A stretch of 64,000 bases of DNA from Acinetobacter lwoffii (GTDB lineage: Bacteria; Pseudomonadota; Gammaproteobacteria; Pseudomonadales; Moraxellaceae): contig NZ_CP077369.1 in the NCBI RefSeq assembly GCF_019048525.1, forward strand, positions 806,001 through 870,000, in the 5' to 3' direction. The translations under genes and the position numbers were made by a program. Below, in pieces: positions 8,963 through 22,109 of this stretch. Under the pieces are notes generated by a model, which worked only from the letters and a program-made list of their open reading frames with translations, ran no database searches and was not told where the DNA came from. The stretch's first letter is position 1. The number at the start of each line of letters is the position of its first letter.

Positions 8963-10327
8963 TCAGGTTTTAATCGACTTGAGTTTCTGTTCGGCACGCA
9001 AGGTTTCGGCATTTCTTTCTGCATTGAGGTCTTTACGCACAATCATGGAAACAGCAATTGCACCAATCAATGCCGGAATAGCCACCGCAATAAAGTTAAA
9101 CTTGTGCGGTAATTCCATGCCCAGCAGGAAACCAATAAAGATTGGGCCTACAATCGCACCGACACGTCCCACAGCCGATGCACAGCCAATCCCGGTCGAA
9201 CGAATCGACATTGGATAATACTGCGCCACAAAGCTGTAGAGCAAAATACTACTGCCAATTGCAGAAGCACCCGCGAGCGCCACCAGCAAGTAAATAACCG
9301 CTTGTGGTGAATTGAAGCCAAGGCCAACCAGTGATACCGCACCGAGCAGGAACATGCCGATAATAACCGGTTTCAAATGGAACCGGTCTGCCAGAATACC
9401 GCCACCAATGGTACCAATGACTGCACCAATATTCATGGCCATCAGGAACATCAAACTGTTGCCTAGCGAATATCCGGCTGCCATCATCAGTTTCGGCAAC
9501 CAGCTGCCCAAGGCATAAACCATCAACAGGCACATAAAGAAGCACGACCAGAACAGCAAGGTACTCATGCTACGGCCCTGCTTGAAGAGTGCTGCAATTG
9601 AGGCTTCTGAGGTTTGTACTTCATTCAGCACAAACTGGGTATCTGCATTCAGATTCTGTTCTGGACTGAGCTGTTGCACAATATGGCGGGCTTTTTCATT
9701 TTGCTGTTTTTTCACCAGAAAAGTTAAAGATTCTGGCAAATAAAACCATAAAATCGGCAAGATTAACAATGGAATACCGGCGATATAGAACATGATTTCC
9801 CAACCAAAACTTGGAGTAAACCAGGCCCCAAGCAAGGCTGCCATAATCCCGCCCACCGCATAACCACTAAACATGGTGGTCACCAAGGTACTGCGCATTT
9901 TTTGGGGCGCATATTCAGAGGTTAAAGCAACCAGATTAGGCAATACTCCACCAATTCCTAGACCTGCAATAAATCGCAAAATTCCGAATTCGGTTGGGTT
10001 CGAGGCGAAACCGCCCCAAAAAGTAAAACCACTGAATAAGGTGACACAAATCAGAATCACATTTTTTCGGCCAATTTTATCAGCCAGCATGCCAAACAGC
10101 ATGGCACCAAACATCATGCCGGCCAAAGCAGTACTGGCCAGCATGCCAGCCTGCACTGCAGACATATTCCATTCTTGCATTAGTAGTGGCAGGGCTACAC
10201 CGTTAATTGCCAAATCATAACCGTCAAAAATCACGATAAATACGCACCAAAGTACGACTTTTAAATGAAAGGGTTTAAACTTTGCAGTATCCACTACAGC
10301 ATTTACATTTACTGTATTTATAGTCAC
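8963..10327 (-). CDS. Aromatic acid:H+ symporter (AAHS) family MFS transporter, tandem paralogue
   Basis: 454 aa with the same architecture as its neighbour, and near-identical blocks such as QAGMLASTALAGMMFGAM and SEYAPQKMRSTLVTTMFSGY. DGYDLAINGVALPLLM marks the AAHS family. The start is a GTG at 10325-10327 (protein MTINTVNVN) with a strong AGGAGG six bases upstream, so the non-ATG start is convincing. The two genes arose by tandem duplication and have diverged mainly in the central loop (about residues 205-250). Each has its own terminator, so they are probably separate transcripts. Confidence 0.88.
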   Translation of the reverse strand: MTINTVNVNAVVDTAKFKPFHLKVVLWCVFIVIFDGYDLAINGVALPLLMQEWNMSAVQAGMLASTALAGMMFGAMLFGMLADKIGRKNVILICVTLFSGFTFWGGFASNPTEFGILRFIAGLGIGGVLPNLVALTSEYAPQKMRSTLVTTMFSGYAVGGIMAALLGAWFTPSFGWEIMFYIAGIPLLILPILWFYLPESLTFLVKKQQNEKARHIVQQLSPEQNLNADTQFVLNEVQTSEASIAALFKQGRSMSTLLFWSCFFMCLLMVYALGSWLPKLMMAAGYSLGNSLMFLMAMNIGAVIGTIGGGILADRFHLKPVIIGMFLLGAVSLVGLGFNSPQAVIYLLVALAGASAIGSSILLYSFVAQYYPMSIRSTGIGCASAVGRVGAIVGPIFIGFLLGMELPHKFNFIAVAIPALIGAIAVSMIVRKDLNAERNAETLRAEQKLKSIKT

Positions 10328-10554
10328 GCCTCACCTCCTGTGAGTTGTTATTCGTTGTTTTTAGCACGACACATGACACTAACTCTTATTTATTATTTTT
10401 AATGATTCTTATCGCCATGTTTTCGCAACAACTTAGTTCAACACAGCTATTTTTGAGACAGTATGCGACTAAAGTCTTAAGCATGATGCAAAAAACTAAA
10501 CCCATGGGTCTAGTTTTTAATCAATGATTAACAATTTCAGCCGGTTTTTGGTTT

Positions 10555-10597
10555 AAAAAACTCTTCCAGAGCCTTCAGACTCTGGAAGAGTTTTTAA
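10555..10597 (-). terminator. Intrinsic terminator
   Basis: Perfect long stem AAAACTCTTCCAGAG / CTCTGGAAGAGTTTT, with A/T runs on both sides. It serves the leftward lipoprotein gene ending at 10618. Confidence 0.85.
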
Positions 10598-10617
10598 ATT
10601 TCGAAAATAAAATGCAA

Positions 10618-11877
10618 TTAATACAATGGTTGAGGTAATTGGATCTGAATCATTTCATTATCATCTGCCAGATTTTGATTACGCCCACTGGAGCCAGGAA
10701 AATTATTGTCATTCAGGACGGTAATTAAATCAGGCCCTTCAATAATAATGTCCTCAATGGTCTGGAATGGAAAACCAAAGCGCTGACCGGTGGCAATATC
10801 TCCCGGACGTACCGGACCATAAAGTAAATCCGGATTGGCCACATCCATCAAATTGACCAGTTCTTCGCGCGTCACAGACTCACCGGACTGATTCAGTTTA
10901 ACCTTGATTAGTTTTTTATAACCGCCCAGATTATTTTCACTGTCATCGCGTTCAATGATCACCCCTTCTTGGGCATTAAAAAGCTGAAAATCACCAATAG
11001 CAGTAGCTTTAGAATCCAGCTCAAAATAATAGAAATTTCCGGTATAAATCTTATTTTCTATATCAAACTCTGAAATGATTAATTGTGGAGTCGTGGCATT
11101 TAATAAAGGTTTTTCGAGTAAAGGGTACAAATAGCGGCCATCAGGTGAAATTGCCATGCCTTCGAAGCCCCCACTTCGCTGTACGAGAGGTTCGATATAC
11201 GCTGTAGTTCCCTTATTTAGCTGATTTTGTGGAGATCTCAGTTCAGTTCCGGTCTCTAATGGATGTGTTAAAGCGATCGGCGGACTTTGCAAGATTCCCT
11301 CTGCATTAAAATGCAGTAAATAAGGCCCAAATTCATCTCCTATCCAGATATCCCCATTAGGTGCACGTTGCATAGATTCCGGATCAAAGTCAGCACCGGT
11401 CAATAAACGCTCTTGAGTATTCTCGTTAATAATCTCAAAAGGAATCAGTTTATTCGGATCACGAAGCTGAATATAAGCAAGATGTTCGACAGCTGCCGTG
11501 CCACCGGTTTTGGTTCTAAAATCACTAGAAAGATGATGCAAACGCAATAAATAATCAGAAGAATTATCCTGCGCGCCAAAGCCATTGTCCGACATCACCA
11601 GATAGGTTCCGTCCGGATTTTTTAATGCAGCAGAAAAACCTTGTACAGGCTGACCTGAAAATGGCGGAAAAATCCCATTTGCTCCACGTACATCTTTGCC
11701 GGAATCAGGCCCTTCTGCATAAGTCTCTACATCCAGTTTGGCAAAAGAGACTAAAGTCGGTTCACTGATATTTTCTATAGGCTGAACAACCTTATCATCC
11801 GAATCATTACATGCCGTCAGAGCCAATACGGAAATAGCCAGCATACTTAAGCAGATTTTTCTCATACGTCCATTCAT
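10618..11877 (-). CDS. Phytase-like esterase domain lipoprotein
   Basis: About 419 aa. The N terminus has basic residues, a hydrophobic stretch and the lipobox LALTAC, so it is a lipid-anchored envelope protein. The body matches the esterase-like-activity-of-phytase domain (PF13449 type): NPDGTYLVMSDNGFG, then PNGDIWIGDEFGPY, then GFEGMAISPDGRYLYPLLEKPL, and IIIEGPDLITVLNDNNFP near the end, a beta-propeller pattern. The start codon is uncertain: ATG 11877 is chosen over a TTG at 11889 and an ATG at 11865. The substrate is unknown; relatives act on phosphate esters. Confidence 0.82.
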   Translation of the reverse strand: MNGRMRKICLSMLAISVLALTACNDSDDKVVQPIENISEPTLVSFAKLDVETYAEGPDSGKDVRGANGIFPPFSGQPVQGFSAALKNPDGTYLVMSDNGFGAQDNSSDYLLRLHHLSSDFRTKTGGTAAVEHLAYIQLRDPNKLIPFEIINENTQERLLTGADFDPESMQRAPNGDIWIGDEFGPYLLHFNAEGILQSPPIALTHPLETGTELRSPQNQLNKGTTAYIEPLVQRSGGFEGMAISPDGRYLYPLLEKPLLNATTPQLIISEFDIENKIYTGNFYYFELDSKATAIGDFQLFNAQEGVIIERDDSENNLGGYKKLIKVKLNQSGESVTREELVNLMDVANPDLLYGPVRPGDIATGQRFGFPFQTIEDIIIEGPDLITVLNDNNFPGSSGRNQNLADDNEMIQIQLPQPLY

Positions 11878-11988
11878 CTTTTTTATCAAGTCAAAGCCTT
11901 ATTGAATGTGCTTTGCATGACAGGAACGTTGCGAGGAAATGAAGTTTTAACGACAGTTTTATAGAAACAATTCTTATTTTATCCACAT

Positions 11989-12022
11989 AAAAAAACACCC
12001 CCTGCGTTAGCAGAGGGTGTTT
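11989..12022 (-). terminator. rRNA operon terminator
   Basis: On the minus strand, stem AAACACCCTCTGC / GCAGGGGGTGTTT followed by a T-run, starting ten bases after the 5S gene. Confidence 0.9.
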
Positions 12023-12031
12023 CGAATAATG

Positions 12032-12146
12032 AGCTGGCGATGACTTACTCTCACATGGGTAACCCCACACTACCATCAGCGCTAAGAGGTTTCACTTCTG
12101 AGTTCGGGAAGGGATCAGGTGGTTCACTCTTGCTATGGTCGCCAGC
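12032..12146 (-). rRNA. rrf: 5S ribosomal RNA
   Basis: About 115 nt, starting GCTGGCGACCATAGC on the minus strand and closing with the complementary TCATCGCCAGC. It has the conserved CCGAACTCAGAAGTGAAAC loop. It is last in the operon, about 210 bp after 23S. Confidence 0.95.
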
Positions 12147-12342
12147 ACAACTGGTATGACTTTGCGCTTGGTCTTATTCGCTTTGCATTGCTGCTTTGCT
12201 TGCCGTTGCTTGGTCAAATGAGTTTAACAGATAATATCTGAGTCGAATTGTATGTTCTAGCGTTAGCTGAATCAAGTATTTCAAGACCGTTTGGTCTTTA
12301 ATGAATCAATCTCTGCTCACTGCTTGCGCAGTTCGTACAACA

Positions 12343-12359
12343 ACTGTTTGGGTGTTGTA

Positions 12360-12370
<11 letters not shown>
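12343..12370 (-). other. 3' arm of the 23S processing stem
   Basis: CAACTGTTTGGGTGTTGTATAGTCAAG is the complement of the segment at about 15247-15275 on the other side of 23S. The two form a long double-stranded stem of the kind cut by RNase III during 23S maturation. Confidence 0.65.
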
Positions 12371-15254
<2,884 letters not shown>

Positions 15255-15668
15255 TACAACCCCAAACAGTCGTTTATCCTTACAAGTAGGATAAGCAACA
15301 GAGCTTGTCTTGCGACTTACTCATACAGTTGGCGTTTCGTAGATTTAACTACTGTACAGCTTCAATTAGATTCATATACCAAAACGCTTGATTCAGTTAA
15401 TTTCGCTAGAACTCATTTCTTGTAGTTGCCTACTTGAAACGAGTTTGAACAAATTATTTCAACTCAAATATATTCTGTTAATGATTTTTCCAGCCTTCGT
15501 CAGGTCAGGAAACTGTGATAAATCACAGAGATTATCAAGTGCGCGTATCATAACGCTTGTACTTGCTAATCTCTAGGACCTAAACACTTGATCGCTTAAG
15601 GACTAAACTAACAATCAACTGATTGTCTATTTATTAGCTTTTGTCTTTATACATTCCGTAGGAATGTA
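15255..15668 (-). other. tRNA-Ala to 23S transcribed spacer
   Basis: Internal transcribed spacer of about 410 bp. It contains the 5' arm of the 23S processing stem (about 15247-15275) and a short perfect hairpin, ACATTCCGTAGGAATGT, at 15652-15668. No gene is seen; a 62-codon frame at 15388-15576 is spurious. Confidence 0.75.
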
Positions 15669-15744
15669 TGGTGGAGACTAGGAGAGTCGAACTCCTGACC
15701 TCCTGCGTGCAAAGCAGGCGCTCTACCAACTAAGCTAAGTCCCC
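15669..15744 (-). tRNA. alaT: tRNA-Ala (TGC anticodon)
   Basis: 76 nt with encoded CCA. The acceptor GGGGACT pairs with AGTCTCC, the anticodon loop CTTTGCACG gives TGC, and the T-loop is GTTCGACTC. It lies between 16S and 23S, as is usual. Confidence 0.95.
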
Positions 15745-15792
15745 AGCTTATCAATAAGTCAATGTCTCTGATTTTCCGTACTTCGTCAGTAG

Positions 15793-15869
<77 letters not shown>

Positions 15870-15882
15870 TCAGATACATCGT

Positions 15883-15915
15883 ATGAAGAACAACTTGTTG
15901 TGGATTCTTACCAAT
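15883..15915 (-). other. 3' arm of the 16S processing stem
   Basis: ATGAAGAACAACTTGTTGTGG and the following bases are complementary to 17588-17620 upstream of 16S (one inserted base and a few mismatches over about 32 bp). This is the classical RNase III stem enclosing pre-16S. Here its 3' arm ends about 13 bp before tRNA-Ile. Confidence 0.65.
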
Positions 15916-15929
15916 CGTCAATCTTTCGT

Positions 15930-17467
<1,538 letters not shown>

Positions 17468-17896
17468 AATACTATGTAGCACCTTAAAGGGTGCCAATCT
17501 TGGCTCATCAATTTTCTGACAAATATTTCTCAAATAAACTTCGAGTAATTTCTACCATCAATCAATGAAAATAATTTCGATCAATCAACCAGTAAAAATC
17601 CACACAAGTTGTTCTTCATAATCTCTTAATGATCTTTCCAACACCTCGTCAGTGCCAGAAGCTGGACTTCGATAAACTTAACAACTCCGCCATTCTGCTT
17701 CGTTCGTTTCCGTCTATCTCGTCGGTATGTGCTCATTATAGGGCAATTTCTTACACGTGCAAGCGCTTTTAACGCACAGGAATCACGAGTGTTTTATTTT
17801 TATGCACCAAATTGGTTCAATTCCATACAATTCATTACATAAGTACATATTTTTAAAACAGAAATATAAATTAAATATTTCTGCTTTATTCTATGC
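17468..17896 (-). promoter_or_regulatory. rRNA operon leader and promoter region
   Basis: A strong sigma-70 promoter is visible on the minus strand. TTGCAC (17757-17762) and TATAAT (17735-17740) are separated by 16 bp, about 270 bp before 16S. The leader contains the 5' arm of the 16S processing stem (17588-17620). The stretch 17763-17896 is AT-rich and could supply an UP element; it also holds the 3' end of ppiA transcription. Confidence 0.8.
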
Positions 17897-18469
17897 CTAG
17901 TTTTTCACGACTGGTGCTTTAATCGTCACACTGGTGATTTTTACAGGGTTCACCGGCACATTTTGATGCATTCCATAGTTTCGGGTCGGTACTTTAGCAA
18001 TCTGATCGACGATATCCATACCTTTAGTGACCTTACCAAATACCGCATAGCCGGCATTTCTAGCAGAACGATCCAGGAAATCATTATCGACCAGGTTCAC
18101 AAAGAATTGTGCTCGGGCAGAATCCGGCTGATTGGTACGCGCCATGGCTAAAGTACCGCGTTTATTTTGCAGACCATTCGATGATTCATTTTTAATGGGT
18201 GCTTGAGTATTGGCTTTTTCTTGCATGTTCACATCAAAGCCACCACCCTGCACCATAAAGCCTGGAATGACGCGGTGAAAAATCGTGTCCTTATAGAAGT
18301 TGCTCTTTACATAGCTTTCGAAGTTCTTTGCCGAGATTGGAGCTTTGTCATTGAAGAGTTCAATTTCAATATTTCCAGATGAAGTCTTCATCTCAATAAT
18401 CGTATTTGCAGCGAAGCTTGGTAGACTGACCGCAGCAAGTGCGATGACACATAATGATTTCTTTAACAT
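17897..18469 (-). CDS. ppiA: Periplasmic peptidyl-prolyl cis-trans isomerase (cyclophilin)
   Basis: 190 aa. Residues 1-20 are a signal peptide ending PSFAA, so the enzyme acts in the periplasm on proline bonds of folding exported proteins. Cyclophilin motifs are clear: [15 protein letters not shown] with the catalytic Arg, then [22 protein letters not shown], then [15 protein letters not shown]. The length is that of E. coli PpiA. It has its own promoter region and reads towards the rRNA promoter in the same direction. Confidence 0.93.
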   Translation of the reverse strand: MLKKSLCVIALAAVSLPSFAANTIIEMKTSSGNIEIELFNDKAPISAKNFESYVKSNFYKDTIFHRVIPGFMVQGGGFDVNMQEKANTQAPIKNESSNGLQNKRGTLAMARTNQPDSARAQFFVNLVDNDFLDRSARNAGYAVFGKVTKGMDIVDQIAKVPTRNYGMHQNVPVNPVKITSVTIKAPVVKN

Positions 18470-18572
18470 TTATTAACTCATCTACTTAGAAGTAATGGTT
18501 GTGAATGACTATATATTAATCTTTTATAACTCATAATGCAGTGACCTGCCGACTAAAGACAAGAGAATAAGA

Positions 18573-19247
18573 ATGAAGCATGCATTATTACAGGAGCAAA
18601 ATATCCACCAGTTTCCACCTTGGCATTTGCAGGGTGAGGGTTTTATTCTGAATTATTGGCTGACCCCAAGCTTTATTGAGCAAGCGAAACAGTTCCGTAT
18701 TGCGCCTTCTCCGCTGGGTCGTATGGTCCAAGTCTTATTGGTGCGTTATCACACTTCGCCGATTGGCCCTTATGAAGAGTTACTGATTCTGGATCATCCT
18801 TTAATTAGTAAACGGCGCCTCAGCTCGATTCCTAAAATTTATGTGTCTACCCATGAGTCTGTGGTACACGGTCAGCATTTATGGGGCATTCCCAAAGAAC
18901 ATGCGCAATTTGAATGGCAGGAAAAGGATCAGGAAGTACTGTGTCAGATTCAACACCAGAACCAGCATATGACGATTCGGCTGAAGAAAACCAAATCTGC
19001 ACGCCAGTTCTATATTAATAGTCATCATATTCCAGCGTCTATGTTGAAAATCCAGCAAGCCTGGAAAGGCCAGCGTTTTCAGTTTAGTCCACAGTTTCGC
19101 GGTCACCTCTCCAAACTCTCGCAAGTAGAATGGCAAGATGCCGAGAATATATTTCCAGACTTTTCCAAAGCCAAATTGCTGCAAAGCTTTTATGTCCCCA
19201 AATTCAATCTGATCTTTCCTGAAGCGCAGATCAGCAGCAAAGTATAA
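18573..19247 (+). CDS. Acetoacetate decarboxylase-like (ADC fold) protein
   Basis: 224 aa, with no signal or membrane segment. The region PYEELLILDHPLISKRRLSS followed by IPKIYVSTHESVVHGQHLWGIPKE matches the acetoacetate decarboxylase-like fold, including the conserved Trp-Gly-x-Pro-Lys block. A catalytic lysine in the position known for true decarboxylases cannot be assigned with confidence. The enzymatic role is therefore open; relatives include lipocalin-like binding proteins. Divergent from ppiA. Confidence 0.65.
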   Translation: MKHALLQEQNIHQFPPWHLQGEGFILNYWLTPSFIEQAKQFRIAPSPLGRMVQVLLVRYHTSPIGPYEELLILDHPLISKRRLSSIPKIYVSTHESVVHGQHLWGIPKEHAQFEWQEKDQEVLCQIQHQNQHMTIRLKKTKSARQFYINSHHIPASMLKIQQAWKGQRFQFSPQFRGHLSKLSQVEWQDAENIFPDFSKAKLLQSFYVPKFNLIFPEAQISSKV

Positions 19248-19269
19248 GAACTGATAAAAACCTATCTAT

Positions 19270-19303
19270 AAAAAAAGGTGTTTCATGAGAAACACCTTTT
19301 TGC
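19270..19303. terminator. Bidirectional terminator
   Basis: Stem AAAAAGGTGTTTC / GAAACACCTTTTT with loop ATGA, between convergent genes. Confidence 0.9.
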
Positions 19304-19318
19304 ATTTATGCTTTCGAT

Positions 19319-20389
19319 TTAACTATTTTTGTCCCAGAATTTGCGGAAGTTCTTGCTGATCTCAATCACATATTTTTTGGCACGGCGGGAGATCGGGGTC
19401 AGGTTGATAAAACCATGGGCCTGATCGGTATATTCATCATAATGAACAGCTACACCATTCTGACGCAACTTGTGTGCATAGATTGAACCCTCATCATGCA
19501 GGACATCATGACGTGCTGTAATCACATAACTTGGCGGCAAGTTTTGCAATTCACCATAGGTCGGTGAAATCAGCGGATCATCCAGTTCAATCTGATGGGT
19601 TTGGGCATACATTAAGGTCACCAGATCAATATCCTGCTCTGAAAGTACCAGTCCATCTTTATAGGCATAGAAAGAAGGATGGCGGCTTTTAAAGTCGACC
19701 GCCGGATAAAGCAAAAGCTGCGCTCGTGCAGCATAAGATTTGCCTGCACTGCGCTGTGCCACGACAGTAGCCAGATTTCCACCCGCACTGTCCCCTGCCA
19801 CGGCAATCCGGTTTTTATAGACTTTTAGCTGCTTGCTATGCTGATGTGCCCACGCCAAGGCATCTTCACAGACTTGTACCATCTGCAAGGGGCTAAATTC
19901 TGGCGTCAGCGGATAAGCTACGCTTAGCACCTGTACTTTGGCATGTACTGCCAGCAAGCGACAGAATTCATCATGGCTGTCCAGACCGCCCACCATAAAT
20001 GCACCGCCATGATAAAAAATCACCATCGGCAACTTCTTTTGTGGAGCTGGATGATAATGCCGGGCAAAGATGCTGCCACTCTGTAGAGGAAGGCGGAGCT
20101 CTTCAACAAATTTGACCGCGGTCGGTCTAGCCCGGATGGCTTTCATACGTGCATCAAACAATGTGCGCGAATGAGCCAGATCCTCACTAATAAAACTGCT
20201 ATGCCCCTGTTTTATCTGGATGGCCATCAGGCATTTAACCAATGGATCTAAATCAGGATAAACATGAGGATAATCCAGAGCCTTGACCAATGCTTCCTGT
20301 GCAATGCCAGGTAAGCGGTCCAGCATACGCGCTGCCGTCCCTTGTCCCTTTTCCATCACACTTTTCAGAACCGGAGGATTCACAGTCAT
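19319..20389 (-). CDS. Alpha/beta hydrolase, hormone-sensitive-lipase type esterase
   Basis: 356 aa, cytosolic. The oxyanion-hole motif HGGA is at 127-130, the nucleophile Ser201 in AGDSAGGN, the acid Asp295 in ARHDVLHDE, and the base His325 in DQAHGF. This is the full HSL (esterase family IV) catalytic set. The N-terminal 100 residues form the cap typical of the family. It probably hydrolyses short-chain esters; the natural substrate is unknown. A single gene. Confidence 0.92.
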   Translation of the reverse strand: MTVNPPVLKSVMEKGQGTAARMLDRLPGIAQEALVKALDYPHVYPDLDPLVKCLMAIQIKQGHSSFISEDLAHSRTLFDARMKAIRARPTAVKFVEELRLPLQSGSIFARHYHPAPQKKLPMVIFYHGGAFMVGGLDSHDEFCRLLAVHAKVQVLSVAYPLTPEFSPLQMVQVCEDALAWAHQHSKQLKVYKNRIAVAGDSAGGNLATVVAQRSAGKSYAARAQLLLYPAVDFKSRHPSFYAYKDGLVLSEQDIDLVTLMYAQTHQIELDDPLISPTYGELQNLPPSYVITARHDVLHDEGSIYAHKLRQNGVAVHYDEYTDQAHGFINLTPISRRAKKYVIEISKNFRKFWDKNS

Positions 20390-20606
20390 TATTTTTAGTC
20401 CTTATTCTCTTAATTCTTCATAGTTTCTACACGATTAGTGTTTCAGTGACCATATTCTTATATAAGTCTTAATATCAATGTACATATAGCTTCTACTCGA
20501 TACGTTACCCTCATTTATAAAAGATATCATTGACCGTTTAAAGGTTATTTTTGACGTACTTTTGCGAGCTTAAGTATATTTTTTATTACAAATCGGGAGG
20601 ATGCCT

Positions 20607-21107
20607 ATGGCTAGAAAAATTATAGCTCTGTCTTTGGCGACTGCATTTTTAGCTGTAGGCTGCGTCGCATTTCCTGAAGATGGTGGCTATTATGACGGCC
20701 GCTATGATCAGCGTTATGACCGTCGCTATGAACTGGACCGGCATTATGAACAAGATCGTCGCTATGAGCGGCAACGCTGGGAATATGAACAGCAACACAA
20801 ACGTATTGAACTCGATCGACGTAAACAGGAATTACAACGTCGCAATTGGGAGCAGGATCGTAAAAGAAAGTTAGAGCTTGATCGACGTAAAAGCCAACTG
20901 GAACGGCAGCGCCATGAACAGCAACGTAAAAATATCATGACGCAACGGCAAAAACAGGCAGAAGCAGAACGCAAGCGTCGTCAGGATCTGGAGCGTAAAC
21001 GTGCAACAGATCAGCGCAGTAAAAAAGTCCAGCAAAATCGTTCTAATCAACGCTGGAATGACAACCGACGCCATCAGGAACAACGTTCACGGGATCGTCG
21101 TGACTAA
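20607..21107 (+). CDS. Arg/Gln/Glu-rich small lipoprotein
   Basis: 166 aa. The start is the ATG at 20607, six bases after GGGAGG, rather than the ATG at 20601 that abuts it. Residues 1-20 end in the lipobox LAVGC. A Tyr/Asp-rich stretch (YYDGRYDQRYDRRYE) follows, then about 120 residues of Arg, Gln, Glu and Lys in imperfect repeats of ELDRRKQELQRR type, which should form a long charged helix. I recognise no functional domain. The N-terminal anchor suggests an envelope-located rod or nucleic-acid/polyanion-binding protein. Confidence 0.75.
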   Translation: MARKIIALSLATAFLAVGCVAFPEDGGYYDGRYDQRYDRRYELDRHYEQDRRYERQRWEYEQQHKRIELDRRKQELQRRNWEQDRKRKLELDRRKSQLERQRHEQQRKNIMTQRQKQAEAERKRRQDLERKRATDQRSKKVQQNRSNQRWNDNRRHQEQRSRDRRD

Positions 21108-21129
21108 GACTTGAATCACCCTCTCTATT

Positions 21130-21153
21130 AAAAGCCCAGACTGGGCTTTTTTA
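21130..21153 (+). terminator. Intrinsic terminator
   Basis: Perfect stem AAAAGCCCAG / CTGGGCTTTT followed by T2, about 23 bp after the lipoprotein stop. Confidence 0.85.
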
Positions 21154-21417
21154 ATGAAAAAGGTAGCTGCCAGATAGACAAAGACCCTAAAGAAAATTTC
21201 TTTAGGGCCTTTGCAGAGGGTTATGTTAAACGAACTTCCACTTCGCTTATGCTTCTCAGCAATTCAACCAGAACATCCTGTTCTCTACACAAATTATCCT
21301 ATCGAATCAACTTGCTCTCATGAAGCGGACATTCACTATCCAAGCTGTAAGTTTTATCTTACAAACCGCTAAAATAGAGACGACTGATTCCAACAAATTC
21401 AAAAAAGGTAAATTCTG

Positions 21418-21452
21418 GACAAAAAAAGGCTTATCTAGAGAACAGGATAAGC
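21418..21452 (-). terminator. Minus-strand intrinsic terminator without a gene upstream
   Basis: On the minus strand, GGCTTATC ... GATAAGCC followed by seven T. No coding frame leads into it. Confidence 0.65.
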
Positions 21453-21587
21453 CACGAAAACACATTTCAAAATAAGAAGAAACTACAGCGATAGAATCTG
21501 GAATAAATATTAATCAAAAGTTCATCTATTGTGAAAGACTTTATTGCTTAGATATTAATCGTTTTTATGTCTAATAAATAAACAGGC

Positions 21588-21700
21588 AAAAAAAAGCTGA
21601 GTTTTGGGGATACTCAGCTTGAAAAAAGCAATTCTAAAATAGGGCAACAGCAACCCGGTTCGGCTCTCTCCTCTGAACAAGGTCGCTGTTAATAGAAGTA
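21588..21700 (-). ncRNA. Candidate small RNA
   Basis: Read on the minus strand, AACAGCGACC and GGGTTGCTGTT pair around the loop region TTGTTCAGAGGAGAGAGCCGAACC (21641-21691). About 30 bases later comes a textbook terminator: AAGCTGAGTATCCCCAAAAC and TCAGCTT plus eight T (21588-21620). A structured segment plus terminator with no coding frame is the pattern of a 100-nt regulatory RNA. The 5' end and promoter are not certain. Confidence 0.45.
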
Positions 21701-21972
21701 TGATGCAATTTTTTTACCAATACTTAAAACGGATTAAAATTATTAATTTGATTCAAAAATACGATTATTCATTTTTTATGTTTATATTCAAATACTTAAT
21801 TCTTAGATTTAGTCGCGAATTGAATCTATTCAGTTCAAAATTCGGATTCATCGCTGCTGATGTCCGTGTATTTTATTCTCATCCTATCCTGCTGTTGTGT
21901 TCTGAATAGCTTGTTCTGCTATCCGCTGGATTCAGTATTTTGTATAAATCTTAAATTTAATCTGGGTCGACG

Positions 21973-22000
21973 CTTGAATTTTTACACCCTGCCCCGATTT
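21973..22000 (+). promoter_or_regulatory. Sigma-32 (RpoH) type heat-shock promoter of grpE
   Basis: CTTGAA (21973-21978), 13-bp spacer, CCCCGATTT (21992-22000). This is close to the RpoH consensus CTTGAAA-N13-CCCCATNT and lies about 110 bp before grpE. Confidence 0.75.
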
Positions 22001-22109
22001 CTTTAGGTAATCAAGAACTTCACAACCATGGCAGTTCAGCATAAACGCAGTGAACACTGAGGCCTAAGGACTGTACATGTTTAAGAACCCATTTAAACGG
22101 AGTAAATCA

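Larger units (their letters stand above)
21154..22072. other. Gene-free region with several hairpins
   Basis: About 900 bp with no convincing gene. It holds a near-perfect palindrome at 21181-21214 (CCCTAAAGAAA / TTTCTTTAGGG), two minus-strand terminators (21418-21452 and 21588-21620), a structured segment that may be a small RNA, and the sigma-32 promoter of grpE. A 69-codon AT-rich frame at 21700-21909 is not supported. Confidence 0.6.

Noticed and set aside
11979-11987. Perfect DnaA box TTATCCACA near the rRNA terminator
   Set aside because: Single copy with no companions; roughly half a match per 64 kb is expected by chance.
21700-21909. 69-codon AT-rich frame before grpE
   Set aside because: Low-complexity Phe/Ile/Lys composition and no ribosome site; it overlaps the small RNA candidate region.
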